From the NCBI RefSeq assembly GCF_002155145.1, contig NZ_CP021323.1, positions 2,480,001 through 2,544,000 on the forward strand: a stretch of 64,000 nucleotides of DNA. The letters are read 5' to 3'. Positions within the stretch are counted from its first letter, which is position 1, and each line of letters starts with the position of its first letter. Of the stretch, positions 38,438-47,647 are shown piece after piece. The DNA is from Kushneria konosiri (GTDB lineage Bacteria; Pseudomonadota; Gammaproteobacteria; Pseudomonadales; Halomonadaceae). A program made the translations under genes and the position numbers. The notes beneath the pieces are model-generated. The model did not search any database, was not told where the DNA came from, and saw only the letters and a program-made list of their open reading frames with translations.

Positions 38438-41400
38438 TCAATTCAGGCGGCGGTTGGCCTGCAGGGTTCGAGTCAAAAGCGCGCGCAAGGCTGCCGGACG
38501 CACCGGCTTGTTGAGCAGGTGGTAACCGGCTCGACGGATCAAATCAGCCACTTCTTCCGTGCGGTCGGCCGTGATCACAATACCGGGAACATCTCCGGTA
38601 AATCGCTCGGCAAGTGACTCCAGCGCCATCAGACCGGTGACTTCGTTGTCTAGATGGTAGTCGGCCAGAATAATGTCGGGCTCGCCTGTCATGTTGCGCA
38701 CCACCGAGCGTGCCCCGCCGATTGATGTGGCCGTAAAGACCTCGCACTCCCAGCCTTCCAGCATGGCCTTCATGCCTTCAAGCGTCATGGTCTCGTTATC
38801 GATGCAGATGATCCTGGCACCGCGAATGCGATTGCCGGCACTTTTTTGTGCGGCCTGAGGTTCCTGACGCGTTAGCGTAGCCCCCTGCTTGAGCGGCACG
38901 CTTAGTGCAAACACGGTGCCATGACCTTCCCGTGAGCGGATGGTAATTGGATGATCGAGCACGCGCGCCATGCGATCGGCAATGGAAAGCCCCAGTCCAA
39001 GTCCCTTTTCGCTCTCACGATGACGTGATTTTTGATCGAGCCGCCGAAACTCCTGAAAGATTTCGGCCTGACGCGATTCTGGAATGCCGGGGCCGGTATC
39101 CCAGACTTCGATCGATAGCTGCTCTCCGCGACGGCGACAGCCCAATAGTACGCGGCCGTGCTGGGTGTAGCGCAGGGCATTGGAGAGGAAGTTCTGAATA
39201 ATACGCCGGAGCATCTGTGGGTCACTGTCGATCACGGTGCCCGTTTCGACCATGTCCAGATCCAGCCCGCGATCCTGAGCCATGACCGAAAACTCGGCAT
39301 ACAGGGGGCGCAGGATCTCATTGAGGGCAAAGACCTGGCGTCGGGGTGTCAGCGCGCCGGCATCCAGCTTGGAAATGTCCAGCAACGTACCCAGCAACTC
39401 CTCTGCAGCCTGAAGCGAGTTATCGATGTGGACCAGGGTGTCGTGATGCTCGCTCTCTTCCAGACGCTGGGTAAGGGCCGAGGTAAACAGGCGTGCGGCA
39501 TTGAGCGGCTGAAGCAGGTCATGGCTTGCCGCCGCCAGAAAGCGGGTTTTTGAGGCATTGGCGGTCTCGGCAACCTGCTTGGCCTGACGCAGTGCCAGCT
39601 CGGCTTCGGAGCGAACCCGGTTTTCCTGACGTAGTGCGATATTGACCTCGGACAGTTCCCGGGTGCGTTCGCGTACGCGCTCCTCAAGGTTTTCATTGGT
39701 TTCCTTGAGGGCAATTTCGGCCAGCCGGCGCTCGGTAATGTCCTGGTAAAGGGCAAAAAAGCCCAACACTCGATTACTCTCCCCAAAATGGGGGGTGTAG
39801 GTGGCAAGCATATAACGTGTGCCGCCATCCCGGTCGATCAGCGAGAGCTCCCATGACACACGCTCACCGTTGAGTGCTCGCTGCATCCATGGGGCACGCA
39901 GCTTCCATGTGCTGGCGGACATGACGTCTTCGGCGCGTTTGCCGATCGCTTGAAGACGATCCACTTCCATGGCCGTTTCGTAGGCGCGGTTGGTAAAGAG
40001 GTAGTGGCAGTCGCGGTCAAAGTAAGCAATCAGCGCCGGCACGTTGTCGGTATAAATACGGATATTGTTTTCCGAGCGGATCAGGGCTTCTTCCGTGCGT
40101 TTCTGGTCGGTCACATCCTGATAGGTATAAACAAAGCCGCCTCCCACCATGGGGTTGCCGTGGATGTCGAGCACACTGTCATCCTGACGATAGCGCTGAT
40201 AATGGTGCGCCTGACCGCTTCGAATGTTATCCATCAGCAGGCGTACATGCTCCTGCGGATCGCCGGGGCCGTATTCGCCGTGCTCGGCGTTGTACAAAAA
40301 GATGCGCTCGATGGGTTCGCCAACGTGAATGAGATGATCCGGGAATCGAAACAGCTCCAGGTAACGCTGATTCCACACCACGATACGCAGCTTGTGATCC
40401 ACCACCATGACGCCCTGGTTGATGTTTTCGATGGTGGCCTGCAAAAGTGAGCGGTTGAACTCGAGGACCTGAGAGGCTTCATCGACGATGGAGACCACAT
40501 CTGAAATGGATACATCACGCCCGGAGAGCGCGGAGTTCATCACAATGCGTGCCGATGAGGCGCCAATGGCAGAGGCCAGAAGCCGCTCGGTAAAGCCGAT
40601 CAGGTCGATCGAGGCGCGCATGCCAAGATCAAGGCGTTGCTGATGACGCCAGCCATAATCATTGAAGGCGCGCTCGACCTGGTCTTCATTGAGAAAACGC
40701 CGAGACAGGGACTTCAGATCGCTCACCGAGGTTGTGCCGCCCCATGGGCGATTGATCAGGGTCTGGTGAGACGCCACGCTGTCGACAAACAGCGAGGCCT
40801 GAATACGCTCGACCACGCGCTGGCGGGTGACCTGGGAAAAAAAGATATAACAGAAAAGATTCACGCCCAGTGACAGCAGAACGCCCTGGGTGATGGAGTC
40901 ATCCAGCGACAGGCCCAGCAGGTTGGCAGGGCTGAGCAGTTCCATTCCCATCGGGCCTTCGTTGATGGGAAAGGGGAAAAGGCCTGTGCGCACCAGAGTA
41001 GGCAGCAGCAGGGTATAGCCCCAGATCAGAAAACCCAGCAGTAACCCCAGGCTGACGCCAAGACGATTGCCGCGCTTCCAGTAAAGCCCGCCAATCAGGG
41101 CCGGTGCCAGCTGCGCCAGGGCAGCTAGGGACAGCACGCCAAGGCTTGCCAGCGAGCTTGAGGGCGCGGTGAGCTGGTAAAAGCCATAGGCCAGCGCCAG
41201 CGTCAGCACGATAATCAGGCGGCGAATGCGCAGTACCCAGCGGGCATAATCGCCATGTCGCGCATCAAACCCCTTGAATCGAAGCAGCAGGGGAATGACG
41301 ACCTCGTTGGAGATCATGATGGACAGGGTGACGGCGGCCATGATCACCATGCCGCTGGCCGCTGCAAATCCGCCAATGAAGGTGATCATGACCAGCCAGG

Positions 41401-42379
41401 GCTGATCCAGCGCCATGGCCAGATGCAGCACCCAGGTGTCCGGGTCCAGTCCCCGGCCGTCAAAGAGCGTCAGGGCGGCTGCAGCCATTGGCAGCACAAA
41501 AAAGCCTGCTGCAATCAGATAAAGCGGGAAAAGCCAGCGCGCCCGGGCGGTATCATCGGTGCTGGTGTTTTCAACCACCGTGACGTGAAACTGACGCGGA
41601 ATGCAGAATACAGCCAGCATGGCCAGCAGCGTCTGGGTCCAGAATCCCTGACCGAAACTGGCGCTGCTGAAATGACTGCCGGCAGACAGGTCATGTACGG
41701 CTCGGCTGGAGAGCTCGCCCAGACCGTCAAAGGCCCCCCAGGTGATCAGCGCGCCCAGCAGTACGAAGGCGCCGAGCTTGACCACGGATTCGAAGGCGAT
41801 GGCCTGAATCAGGCCCTCGTGGTGTTCGGTAGCATCGGTATGGCGGGTGCCGAACAAAATGGCAAACAGCGCCATGAGTGCGGCAACATAAAATGCCGTA
41901 TCGCCGAGAATGGGCGAGCGCACAATGTCATTGTTGGCGGTCAGAACCGTGAAGCTTGCCGCCATGGCCTTGAGCTGTAGCGCCAGATAGGGAAGGGTGC
42001 CGAGCAGGGCAACGAGGCTGGCCAGTGCCGCCAGTGCCTGAGTCTTGCCGTAGCGTGAAGCGATAAAATCGGCGATCGAGGTAATATTTTGCCGTTTTGA
42101 GACGCGAATCATCTTGGTCAGGATGGGCCAGAACAGCAAAAAGGCCAGGATGGGGCCCAGGAAGACACTCAGATATTGAAGTCCCGAGTCGGCCACCTGG
42201 CCCACGCTGCCGTAAAAGGTCCAGGAAGTGCAGTAGACGGCCAGTGCAAGGCTGTAGACCAGTGGGCGGCGTTTGGCCGGACCCAGTCGTCTTGCCCGCT
42301 GATCGCCACGCCATGCAATGCCAAAGAGCGTGGCGATATATAAAAGCGAGATGGTGAGCAGTAACCAGCCCTGGAACAT
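38438..42379 (-). CDS. crbS: Solute symporter-type hybrid sensor kinase, CrbS/MxtR-like
   Basis: A 1313-aa hybrid histidine kinase with an N-terminal SLC5/Na+-solute symporter module of 12-13 transmembrane helices (residues about 1-520). A PAS-type segment follows (ENINQGVMVVDHKLRIV), then a second PAS with PAC (NIRIYTDNVPALIAYFDRD), and a coiled coil with RERTRELSEVN. The kinase core has phosphoacceptor H953 (AASHDLLQPLN), N and G boxes (NFLSNALRYT, DTGPGI, GLGLGLSI) and a C-terminal receiver with D1240 (ILADYHLD). Such CrbS/MxtR kinases respond to acetate or a related metabolite and drive acs through the LuxR partner. AAGGA precedes ATG 42379; a longer reading to 42448 is unlikely. Confidence 0.85.
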   Translation of the reverse strand: MFQGWLLLTISLLYIATLFGIAWRGDQRARRLGPAKRRPLVYSLALAVYCTSWTFYGSVGQVADSGLQYLSVFLGPILAFLLFWPILTKMIRVSKRQNITSIADFIASRYGKTQALAALASLVALLGTLPYLALQLKAMAASFTVLTANNDIVRSPILGDTAFYVAALMALFAILFGTRHTDATEHHEGLIQAIAFESVVKLGAFVLLGALITWGAFDGLGELSSRAVHDLSAGSHFSSASFGQGFWTQTLLAMLAVFCIPRQFHVTVVENTSTDDTARARWLFPLYLIAAGFFVLPMAAAALTLFDGRGLDPDTWVLHLAMALDQPWLVMITFIGGFAAASGMVIMAAVTLSIMISNEVVIPLLLRFKGFDARHGDYARWVLRIRRLIIVLTLALAYGFYQLTAPSSSLASLGVLSLAALAQLAPALIGGLYWKRGNRLGVSLGLLLGFLIWGYTLLLPTLVRTGLFPFPINEGPMGMELLSPANLLGLSLDDSITQGVLLSLGVNLFCYIFFSQVTRQRVVERIQASLFVDSVASHQTLINRPWGGTTSVSDLKSLSRRFLNEDQVERAFNDYGWRHQQRLDLGMRASIDLIGFTERLLASAIGASSARIVMNSALSGRDVSISDVVSIVDEASQVLEFNRSLLQATIENINQGVMVVDHKLRIVVWNQRYLELFRFPDHLIHVGEPIERIFLYNAEHGEYGPGDPQEHVRLLMDNIRSGQAHHYQRYRQDDSVLDIHGNPMVGGGFVYTYQDVTDQKRTEEALIRSENNIRIYTDNVPALIAYFDRDCHYLFTNRAYETAMEVDRLQAIGKRAEDVMSASTWKLRAPWMQRALNGERVSWELSLIDRDGGTRYMLATYTPHFGESNRVLGFFALYQDITERRLAEIALKETNENLEERVRERTRELSEVNIALRQENRVRSEAELALRQAKQVAETANASKTRFLAAASHDLLQPLNAARLFTSALTQRLEESEHHDTLVHIDNSLQAAEELLGTLLDISKLDAGALTPRRQVFALNEILRPLYAEFSVMAQDRGLDLDMVETGTVIDSDPQMLRRIIQNFLSNALRYTQHGRVLLGCRRRGEQLSIEVWDTGPGIPESRQAEIFQEFRRLDQKSRHRESEKGLGLGLSIADRMARVLDHPITIRSREGHGTVFALSVPLKQGATLTRQEPQAAQKSAGNRIRGARIICIDNETMTLEGMKAMLEGWECEVFTATSIGGARSVVRNMTGEPDIILADYHLDNEVTGLMALESLAERFTGDVPGIVITADRTEEVADLIRRAGYHLLNKPVRPAALRALLTRTLQANRRLN

Positions 42380-42540
42380 CGTGAAAATCCTTGCCTGACC
42401 CACGTAACGGCTGCTTGTTGATTGGCAGCCTTGATATCCCGATGACACCCGGCACTGGCCCGAGTGCTATCGCCTCTTCAGGTTTTGCGTAATGCGCCCG
42501 CTCTTCGCCTGCGCTTTGCGGCAATGATAAAGTAGCGCCA

Positions 42541-43449
42541 ATGTCGCATCTATCCGAAGTCATCTCCATGCAAGAACTTGATCAGTCCGTGAATACCCGC
42601 CAGAAGCGGGAGTTCGACAAGCTTCAAAAACGCCTGCGCCGCAACGTCGGCAACGCCATTATCGACTACGCCATGATTAACGATGGCGACAGGGTGATGG
42701 TGTGCCTTTCCGGTGGCAAGGATTCCTACACCATGCTCGAAATTCTTCGCAATCTTCAGCGCAATGCGCCGGTGAACTTCGAGCTGGTAGCCGTCAACAT
42801 GGATCAGAAGCAGCCCGGCTTTCCCGAGCATGTTCTGCCGGAATATCTGGCAGGGCAGGGGCTTGAGTATCACATCGTGGAGCGTGATACCTATTCGATC
42901 GTGAAAGAGAAGGTGCCCGAGGGCAAGACAACCTGCGGTCTGTGTTCGCGTCTGCGCCGTGGCACGCTCTACGGCTTTGCCGAAGAGATCGGCGCCAACA
43001 AGATTGCGCTGGGTCATCATCGCGATGACATGCTGGAAACGCTCTTTCTCAACATGTTCTTTGGCGGCTCGCTCAAGTCGATGCCGCCCAAGCTGCTCTC
43101 CGACGATGGCAAAAATATCGTGATTCGTCCGATGGCCTACTGCGCCGAGGCCGATATCGCTCAATTTGCCGAGGCCATGGCTTTTCCCATTATTCCGTGC
43201 AACCTGTGTGGCAGTCAGGAAAACCTGCAGCGCCAGGTGGTCAAGGAGATGCTCGCCGACTGGGATAAAAAGCATCCCGGGCGAATCGAGACCATGTTCA
43301 AGGCGTTGACCAACGTGGCACCCTCCCAGTTGGCGGATCGGGACCTGTTTGACTTTCACGGCCTTGAGGAAAAGCAGCGCCTGATGAACCGGGACCGTAT
43401 CGACACGGTCAATCTGATGGCACAGGACGATGACACGTCGCCGTCATGA
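42541..43449 (+). CDS. ttcA: tRNA 2-thiocytidine(32) synthetase TtcA
   Basis: TtcA thiolates C32 in certain tRNAs using ATP and a [4Fe-4S] cluster. The 302-aa protein has the PP-loop S57-G-G-K-D-S62 and two CxxC motifs, C132-GL-C135 and C220-NL-C223, matching E. coli C122/C125 and C213/C216 in spacing. Start is uncertain: ATG 42541 or ATG 42568, neither with a clear ribosome site. It is divergent from crbS and lies directly ahead of a tRNA array. Confidence 0.95.
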   Translation: MSHLSEVISMQELDQSVNTRQKREFDKLQKRLRRNVGNAIIDYAMINDGDRVMVCLSGGKDSYTMLEILRNLQRNAPVNFELVAVNMDQKQPGFPEHVLPEYLAGQGLEYHIVERDTYSIVKEKVPEGKTTCGLCSRLRRGTLYGFAEEIGANKIALGHHRDDMLETLFLNMFFGGSLKSMPPKLLSDDGKNIVIRPMAYCAEADIAQFAEAMAFPIIPCNLCGSQENLQRQVVKEMLADWDKKHPGRIETMFKALTNVAPSQLADRDLFDFHGLEEKQRLMNRDRIDTVNLMAQDDDTSPS

Positions 43450-43476
43450 AATTTGTGGTGATCGTTCAGGAAGTGT

Positions 43477-43504
43477 TTGACTTTCCTGCAATGATCGGTA
43501 GAAT
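43477..43504 (+). promoter_or_regulatory. Sigma-70 promoter of the tRNA-Val/Asp array
   Basis: TTGACT and TAGAAT separated by 16 bases, followed by a GC-rich discriminator (GCAGCGCC) and the first tRNA-Val 17 bases later. This is a strong stable-RNA-type promoter. Confidence 0.7.
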
Positions 43505-43521
43505 GCAGCGCCACATGACCC

Positions 43522-43597
43522 GGGTGGTTAGCTCAGTTGGAAGAGCACCAGCCTTACAAGCTGGGGGTCACTGGTTCGAGCCCAGTACCACCCACCA
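43522..43597 (+). tRNA. tRNA-Val(TAC), copy 1
   Basis: A 76-base cloverleaf with encoded CCA. Acceptor GGGTGGT pairs with ACCACCC, the anticodon loop is CTTACAA with anticodon TAC, and the T-loop is TTCGAGC. Confidence 0.97.
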
Positions 43598-43636
43598 TCA
43601 TTTTTGATAAGGTCATGTTGCTGTAATCAGGGTTGC

Positions 43637-43713
43637 GGACTGGTAGTTCAGTTGGTTAGAATGCCGGCCTGTCACGCCGGAGGTCGCGGGTTCAAGTCCC
43701 GTCCAGTCCGCCA
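43637..43713 (+). tRNA. tRNA-Asp(GTC), copy 1
   Basis: A 77-base cloverleaf with encoded CCA. Acceptor GGACTGG pairs with CCAGTCC, discriminator G, anticodon loop CTGTCAC with anticodon GTC. First of three identical copies. Confidence 0.97.
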
Positions 43714-43746
43714 AATCTCTGGGTGCAGCGATATTTCGATATAAAT

Positions 43747-43823
43747 GGACTGGTAGTTCAGTTGGTTAGAATGCCGGCCTGTCACGCCGGAGGTCGCGGG
43801 TTCAAGTCCCGTCCAGTCCGCCA
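43747..43823 (+). tRNA. tRNA-Asp(GTC), copy 2
   Basis: Identical in sequence to copy 1 over 77 bases including CCA, after a 33-base spacer. Confidence 0.97.
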
Positions 43824-43842
43824 TCGAAATTATCGTACGATC

Positions 43843-43918
43843 GGGTGGTTAGCTCAGTTGGAAGAGCACCAGCCTTACAAGCTGGGGGTCACTGGTTCGA
43901 GCCCAGTACCACCCACCA
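43843..43918 (+). tRNA. tRNA-Val(TAC), copy 2
   Basis: Identical to tRNA-Val copy 1 over 76 bases, only 19 bases after tRNA-Asp copy 2. Confidence 0.97.
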
Positions 43919-43956
43919 TCATCTTCCAAAGATGATTTTATGTTGCAAGTGTATGC

Positions 43957-44033
43957 GGACTGGTAGTTCAGTTGGTTAGAATGCCGGCCTGTCACGCCGG
44001 AGGTCGCGGGTTCAAGTCCCGTCCAGTCCGCCA
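43957..44033 (+). tRNA. tRNA-Asp(GTC), copy 3
   Basis: Third identical 77-base tRNA-Asp. The Val-Asp spacer before it (38 bases) resembles the first Val-Asp spacer, which suggests duplication of a Val-Asp pair. No obvious terminator hairpin follows. Confidence 0.97.
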
Positions 44034-44295
44034 TTCGCTTGAACAGATGTTGTTTCCCTCCCGTAATATCTTTTCTTCGTAGTCATGGATCCATTTCCGG
44101 ATCGCTTTCAGCGCCTTATTGATTCTGTCCTGTAGATGATTGGTTTTACGGCCTGCTTCCTTTTGCCATGTCGCTGGCCTTTACAGGATGTCAGCTTGCC
44201 AGTCTCTCCTGCGCGCTGCATGCTTGGTCTGTCATGCCTCTGATCGAGTGATCCTCGTGGGGCAAGCCGATAACAAGCTGCAGGACAACCCAAAA

Positions 44296-45393
44296 ATGAC
44301 TACCCCTGTTTCCAGCAATACGGTCGCCAACAGCGATATTGCCATTGCTTCTCCACGCTTTCTGGCCAGCGACAATACATCGGGGATCTGCCCCGAGGCC
44401 ATGCACTATCTGCTTCAGGCCAACGAGCAGGATGATCTGGCCTATGGCAATGATGTCTGGACCGAGCGTGCCGCCAACCATTTCAGAACGCTTTTCGAGA
44501 CGGACTGCGAAATATTTTTCGTCTTTAATGGTACTGCAGCCAATTCTCTGGCTCTGGCTTCTCTTTGTCAGTCCTATCACGGTGTCATCTGCCATCAGCT
44601 GGCACATATCGAGACAGATGAGTGTGGTGGCCCGGAGTTTTTTTCCAACGGTTCCAAGCTGTTGCCGGTAGATACGCCCATGGGCAAGCTGACGCCCGAG
44701 GGCATTGCCAGCGTCGTCACACGGCGCAATGACATTCATTACCCGCGGCCCAGAGTGGTTTCCATCACTCAGGCCACGGAGGTCGGGACGCTCTACTCGC
44801 TTGATGAGCTTCAGGCCATTCGTGAGGTGGCCGACCGGTACGATCTCAAGGTTCATATGGATGGTGCTCGCTTTGCCAATGCTTGCGCCTCACTGAATGT
44901 GACGCCTGCCGAGATGACCTGGAAGGCCGGGGTTGATGTATTGTGCTTTTCAGGAACCAAAAATGGTCTGGCCTTTGGTGAGGCCATCGTCTTTTTTGAT
45001 CATGAGCTGGCGCGAGATTTTGAATATCGCTGCAAGCAGGCGGGGCAGCTGGCTTCCAAGATGCGTTTTGTCAGTGCGCCCTGGCTCGGGCTGCTGGAAA
45101 ATAACGTCTGGCTGGCCAATGCGCGCCATGCCAATGCCATGGCGAAGCGGCTGTCTGAAGGCGTGCGCAATATTGAGGGGGTCGAAGTCATGTTCCCCGT
45201 TCAGGCCAATAGCGTCTTTCTTGAAGTGCCGGCCGTCGCTCAACAGTACTTGCGTGATTGCGGATGGACGTTTTATACCTTTATAGGAGAGGGCGGTGTC
45301 CGCTTTGTCTGTAGCTGGAACACGTCCGAAACGTTGATTGATGCGCTGGTGGCCGACCTTCGTCAGGCACTGGCACAACGCGATCAACAGTGA
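44296..45393 (+). CDS. ltaE: Low-specificity L-threonine aldolase
   Basis: A fold-type I PLP enzyme (365 aa) that cleaves threonine and allo-threonine to glycine and acetaldehyde. It shows FLASDNTSGICPEAMHYL near the N-terminus, FFVFNGTAANSLALA, QATEVGTLYSLDEL, HMDGARFANACASL (Asp and Arg for PLP) and the Schiff-base Lys in CFSGTKNGLAFGEA. It follows the beta-eliminating lyase/threonine aldolase family used by Pseudomonas. ATG 44296 was preferred over an upstream in-frame start at 44140, since the extension is unlike the family. Monocistronic between the tRNA array and prkA. Confidence 0.9.
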   Translation: MTTPVSSNTVANSDIAIASPRFLASDNTSGICPEAMHYLLQANEQDDLAYGNDVWTERAANHFRTLFETDCEIFFVFNGTAANSLALASLCQSYHGVICHQLAHIETDECGGPEFFSNGSKLLPVDTPMGKLTPEGIASVVTRRNDIHYPRPRVVSITQATEVGTLYSLDELQAIREVADRYDLKVHMDGARFANACASLNVTPAEMTWKAGVDVLCFSGTKNGLAFGEAIVFFDHELARDFEYRCKQAGQLASKMRFVSAPWLGLLENNVWLANARHANAMAKRLSEGVRNIEGVEVMFPVQANSVFLEVPAVAQQYLRDCGWTFYTFIGEGGVRFVCSWNTSETLIDALVADLRQALAQRDQQ

Positions 45394-45414
45394 TATTGAT
45401 AGGTTATCTTCCCT

Positions 45415-45478
45415 GACACCGGTGCGGCATCGTCTCATGCCGCATCGCCTGACCCGAGCAGAAGCGTTCGCCGGTGTC
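45415..45478 (+). repeat. Nested inverted repeats downstream of ltaE
   Basis: An outer 8-bp pair, GACACCGG (45415-45422) and CCGGTGTC (45471-45478), encloses an 8-bp hairpin TGCGGCAT / ATGCCGCA with CGTCTC loop (45423-45444). There is no T-run, so it is not a typical intrinsic terminator; it may be an RNA structure or an operator in the prkA upstream region. Confidence 0.55.
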
Positions 45479-45643
45479 TTCCCGGATCACCACAACCAAC
45501 CATCTTTCTTTAACGCCCGACAGGGCTTTCCATGACCGAGAGAAAACGTCGATGAGCGGGAGTGCCGTAGTGGCCGATTGATTTTCACGAAATGACGAGC
45601 GTGCGTACGGCAGGGCACACCGTCGCAACTCAAGGAGAAGTTC

Positions 45644-47566
45644 ATGAGCATTTTTGATCATGTGCAGCATCGCTTTGAGCGCACCCTCCAGGAAGAAATG
45701 AGTCTTCAGGAGTATCTTGAGCTCTGTCGGGAGGACCCGACCGCCTATGCCAGCGCCTCCGAGCGCATGCTTAGAGCCATCGGTGAGCCGGAAGTCATCG
45801 ATACGGCCAAAAATCCCCGCCTTTCTCGTATTTTCTCCAACAAACTGATCCGCCGTTACCCTGCCTTTGCCGAATTTCACGGCATGGAAGAGGCCATCGA
45901 GCAGATCGTCGCCTATTTCCGCCACGCCTCGCAGGGCCTTGAGGAGCGCAAGCAGATTCTCTATCTGCTCGGTCCGGTGGGCGGCGGCAAGTCCTCGATT
46001 GCCGAGCGTCTCAAGGCGCTGATGGAGCAGATTCCCTTTTATGCCATCAAGGATTCGCCGGTCCATGAATCGCCGCTGGGACTTTTCAGTCCCGAGGAAG
46101 ACGGCGAGACACTCGAAAGCGAATACAACATCCCCAAACGCTACATGCGCAGTGTCATGTCGCCCTGGGCGGCCAAGCGTCTGCGCGAGTATGGTGGTGA
46201 TATCTCCCGATTCAGGGTGGTCAAGGTCTACCCGTCACGACTTAATCAGATCGCGATCTCCAAGACCGAGCCGGGTGACGAGAACAATCAGGATATCTCT
46301 TCGCTGGTCGGCAAGGTCGATATCCGAAAGCTTGAACTCTACTCTCAGGACGACCCGGATGCCTACAGCTTCTCCGGCGGTCTCTGTCGCGCCAATCAGG
46401 GATTGATGGAGTTTGTGGAGATGTTCAAGGCGCCGATCAAGGTGCTGCATCCTCTTTTGACCGCAACTCAGGAAGGCAACTACAACCCGACCGAAGGGAT
46501 GGGCGCCATCCCCTTTGACGGGGTCATTCTGGCGCACTCCAATGAGAGTGAGTGGCAGCAGTTTCGTAATAACCGCAACAACGAGGCCTTCCTGGATCGC
46601 GTCTATATCGTCAAGGTGCCTTATTCACTGCGCGTTTCCGAGGAGATGAAGATCTACGAAAAGCTGCTGCAGCACTCCTCGCTGTCACAGGCCCCCTGCG
46701 CGCCGGACACGCTGCGCATGCTGGCGCAGTTCTCGGTACTTTCAAGGCTCAAGGAAACGGAGAACTCCAGCATCTACTCCAAGATGCGTATCTATGACGG
46801 CCAGAATCTGAAGGACACCGACCCGCGTGCCCGTTCGATTCAGGAGTATCGCGACGCTGCCGGCGTGGATGAGGGGATGGAGGGGCTGTCGACCCGCTTT
46901 GCCTTCAAGATTCTCTCGAAGGTGTTCAATTTCGACTCCAGTGAAGTGGCCGCCAACCCGGTACATCTATTGTATGTGCTCGAACAGCGTCTGGAGCAGG
47001 AACAACTGCCGCGTGAAGTCCACGACCGCTATCTGCGCTTTATCAAGGAGTATCTGGCGCCGCGTTATGTCGACTTCATTGGCAAGGAAATTCAGACCGC
47101 ATATCTGGAGTCCTACTCCGAGTACGGTCAGAACATTTTTGATCGCTACGTCACCTATGCCGATTTCTGGATTCAGGATCAGGAGTTTCGTGACCCGGAA
47201 ACCGGAGAGCTGCTGGATCGACAGGCGCTCAATGAAGAGCTCGAGAAGATTGAAAAGCCGGCGGGTATCTCCAATCCGAAGGATTTTCGTCACGAAGTGG
47301 TCAATTTCGTGCTGCGGGCCCGGGCCCAAAATGAAGGGCTCAACCCCAGCTGGCAGTCCTATGAAAAGCTCAAGGGGGTGATCGAACACAAGATGTTTGC
47401 CAATACCGAGGAGCTTTTGCCGGTCATCTCGTTCAATGCCAAGGCCTCCAACGACGATCGAAGAAAACACGAGGACTTTGTCGATCGCATGGTCGCGCGC
47501 GGTTATACCGAAAAGCAGGTGCGCCTGCTGTCGGAGTGGTATCTGCGCGTACGCAAGTCCCAGTAA
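45644..47566 (+). CDS. prkA: Serine protein kinase/AAA+ protein PrkA (YeaG)
   Basis: The 640-aa protein (E. coli YeaG 644) begins MSIFDHVQHRFER, has the AAA+ Walker A G110-PVGGGKSS and a C-terminal PrkA kinase-like domain. YeaG is induced in stationary phase and under nitrogen starvation and acts together with YeaH. The ribosome site AAGGAG precedes the ATG. The next genes, a YeaH-like and a SpoVR-like gene, form the widespread prkA-yeaH-spoVR stress set; the yeaH start is 81 bases after the prkA stop. Confidence 0.95.
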   Translation: MSIFDHVQHRFERTLQEEMSLQEYLELCREDPTAYASASERMLRAIGEPEVIDTAKNPRLSRIFSNKLIRRYPAFAEFHGMEEAIEQIVAYFRHASQGLEERKQILYLLGPVGGGKSSIAERLKALMEQIPFYAIKDSPVHESPLGLFSPEEDGETLESEYNIPKRYMRSVMSPWAAKRLREYGGDISRFRVVKVYPSRLNQIAISKTEPGDENNQDISSLVGKVDIRKLELYSQDDPDAYSFSGGLCRANQGLMEFVEMFKAPIKVLHPLLTATQEGNYNPTEGMGAIPFDGVILAHSNESEWQQFRNNRNNEAFLDRVYIVKVPYSLRVSEEMKIYEKLLQHSSLSQAPCAPDTLRMLAQFSVLSRLKETENSSIYSKMRIYDGQNLKDTDPRARSIQEYRDAAGVDEGMEGLSTRFAFKILSKVFNFDSSEVAANPVHLLYVLEQRLEQEQLPREVHDRYLRFIKEYLAPRYVDFIGKEIQTAYLESYSEYGQNIFDRYVTYADFWIQDQEFRDPETGELLDRQALNEELEKIEKPAGISNPKDFRHEVVNFVLRARAQNEGLNPSWQSYEKLKGVIEHKMFANTEELLPVISFNAKASNDDRRKHEDFVDRMVARGYTEKQVRLLSEWYLRVRKSQ

Positions 47567-47647
47567 GCGGTTGGCGCCGGCTGGCCGGCGCCCATTCCCA
47601 CCCGGAGACGGGGCAGCCGGTTTGAGCGGTCTGCAGGAGGTGGTGAC

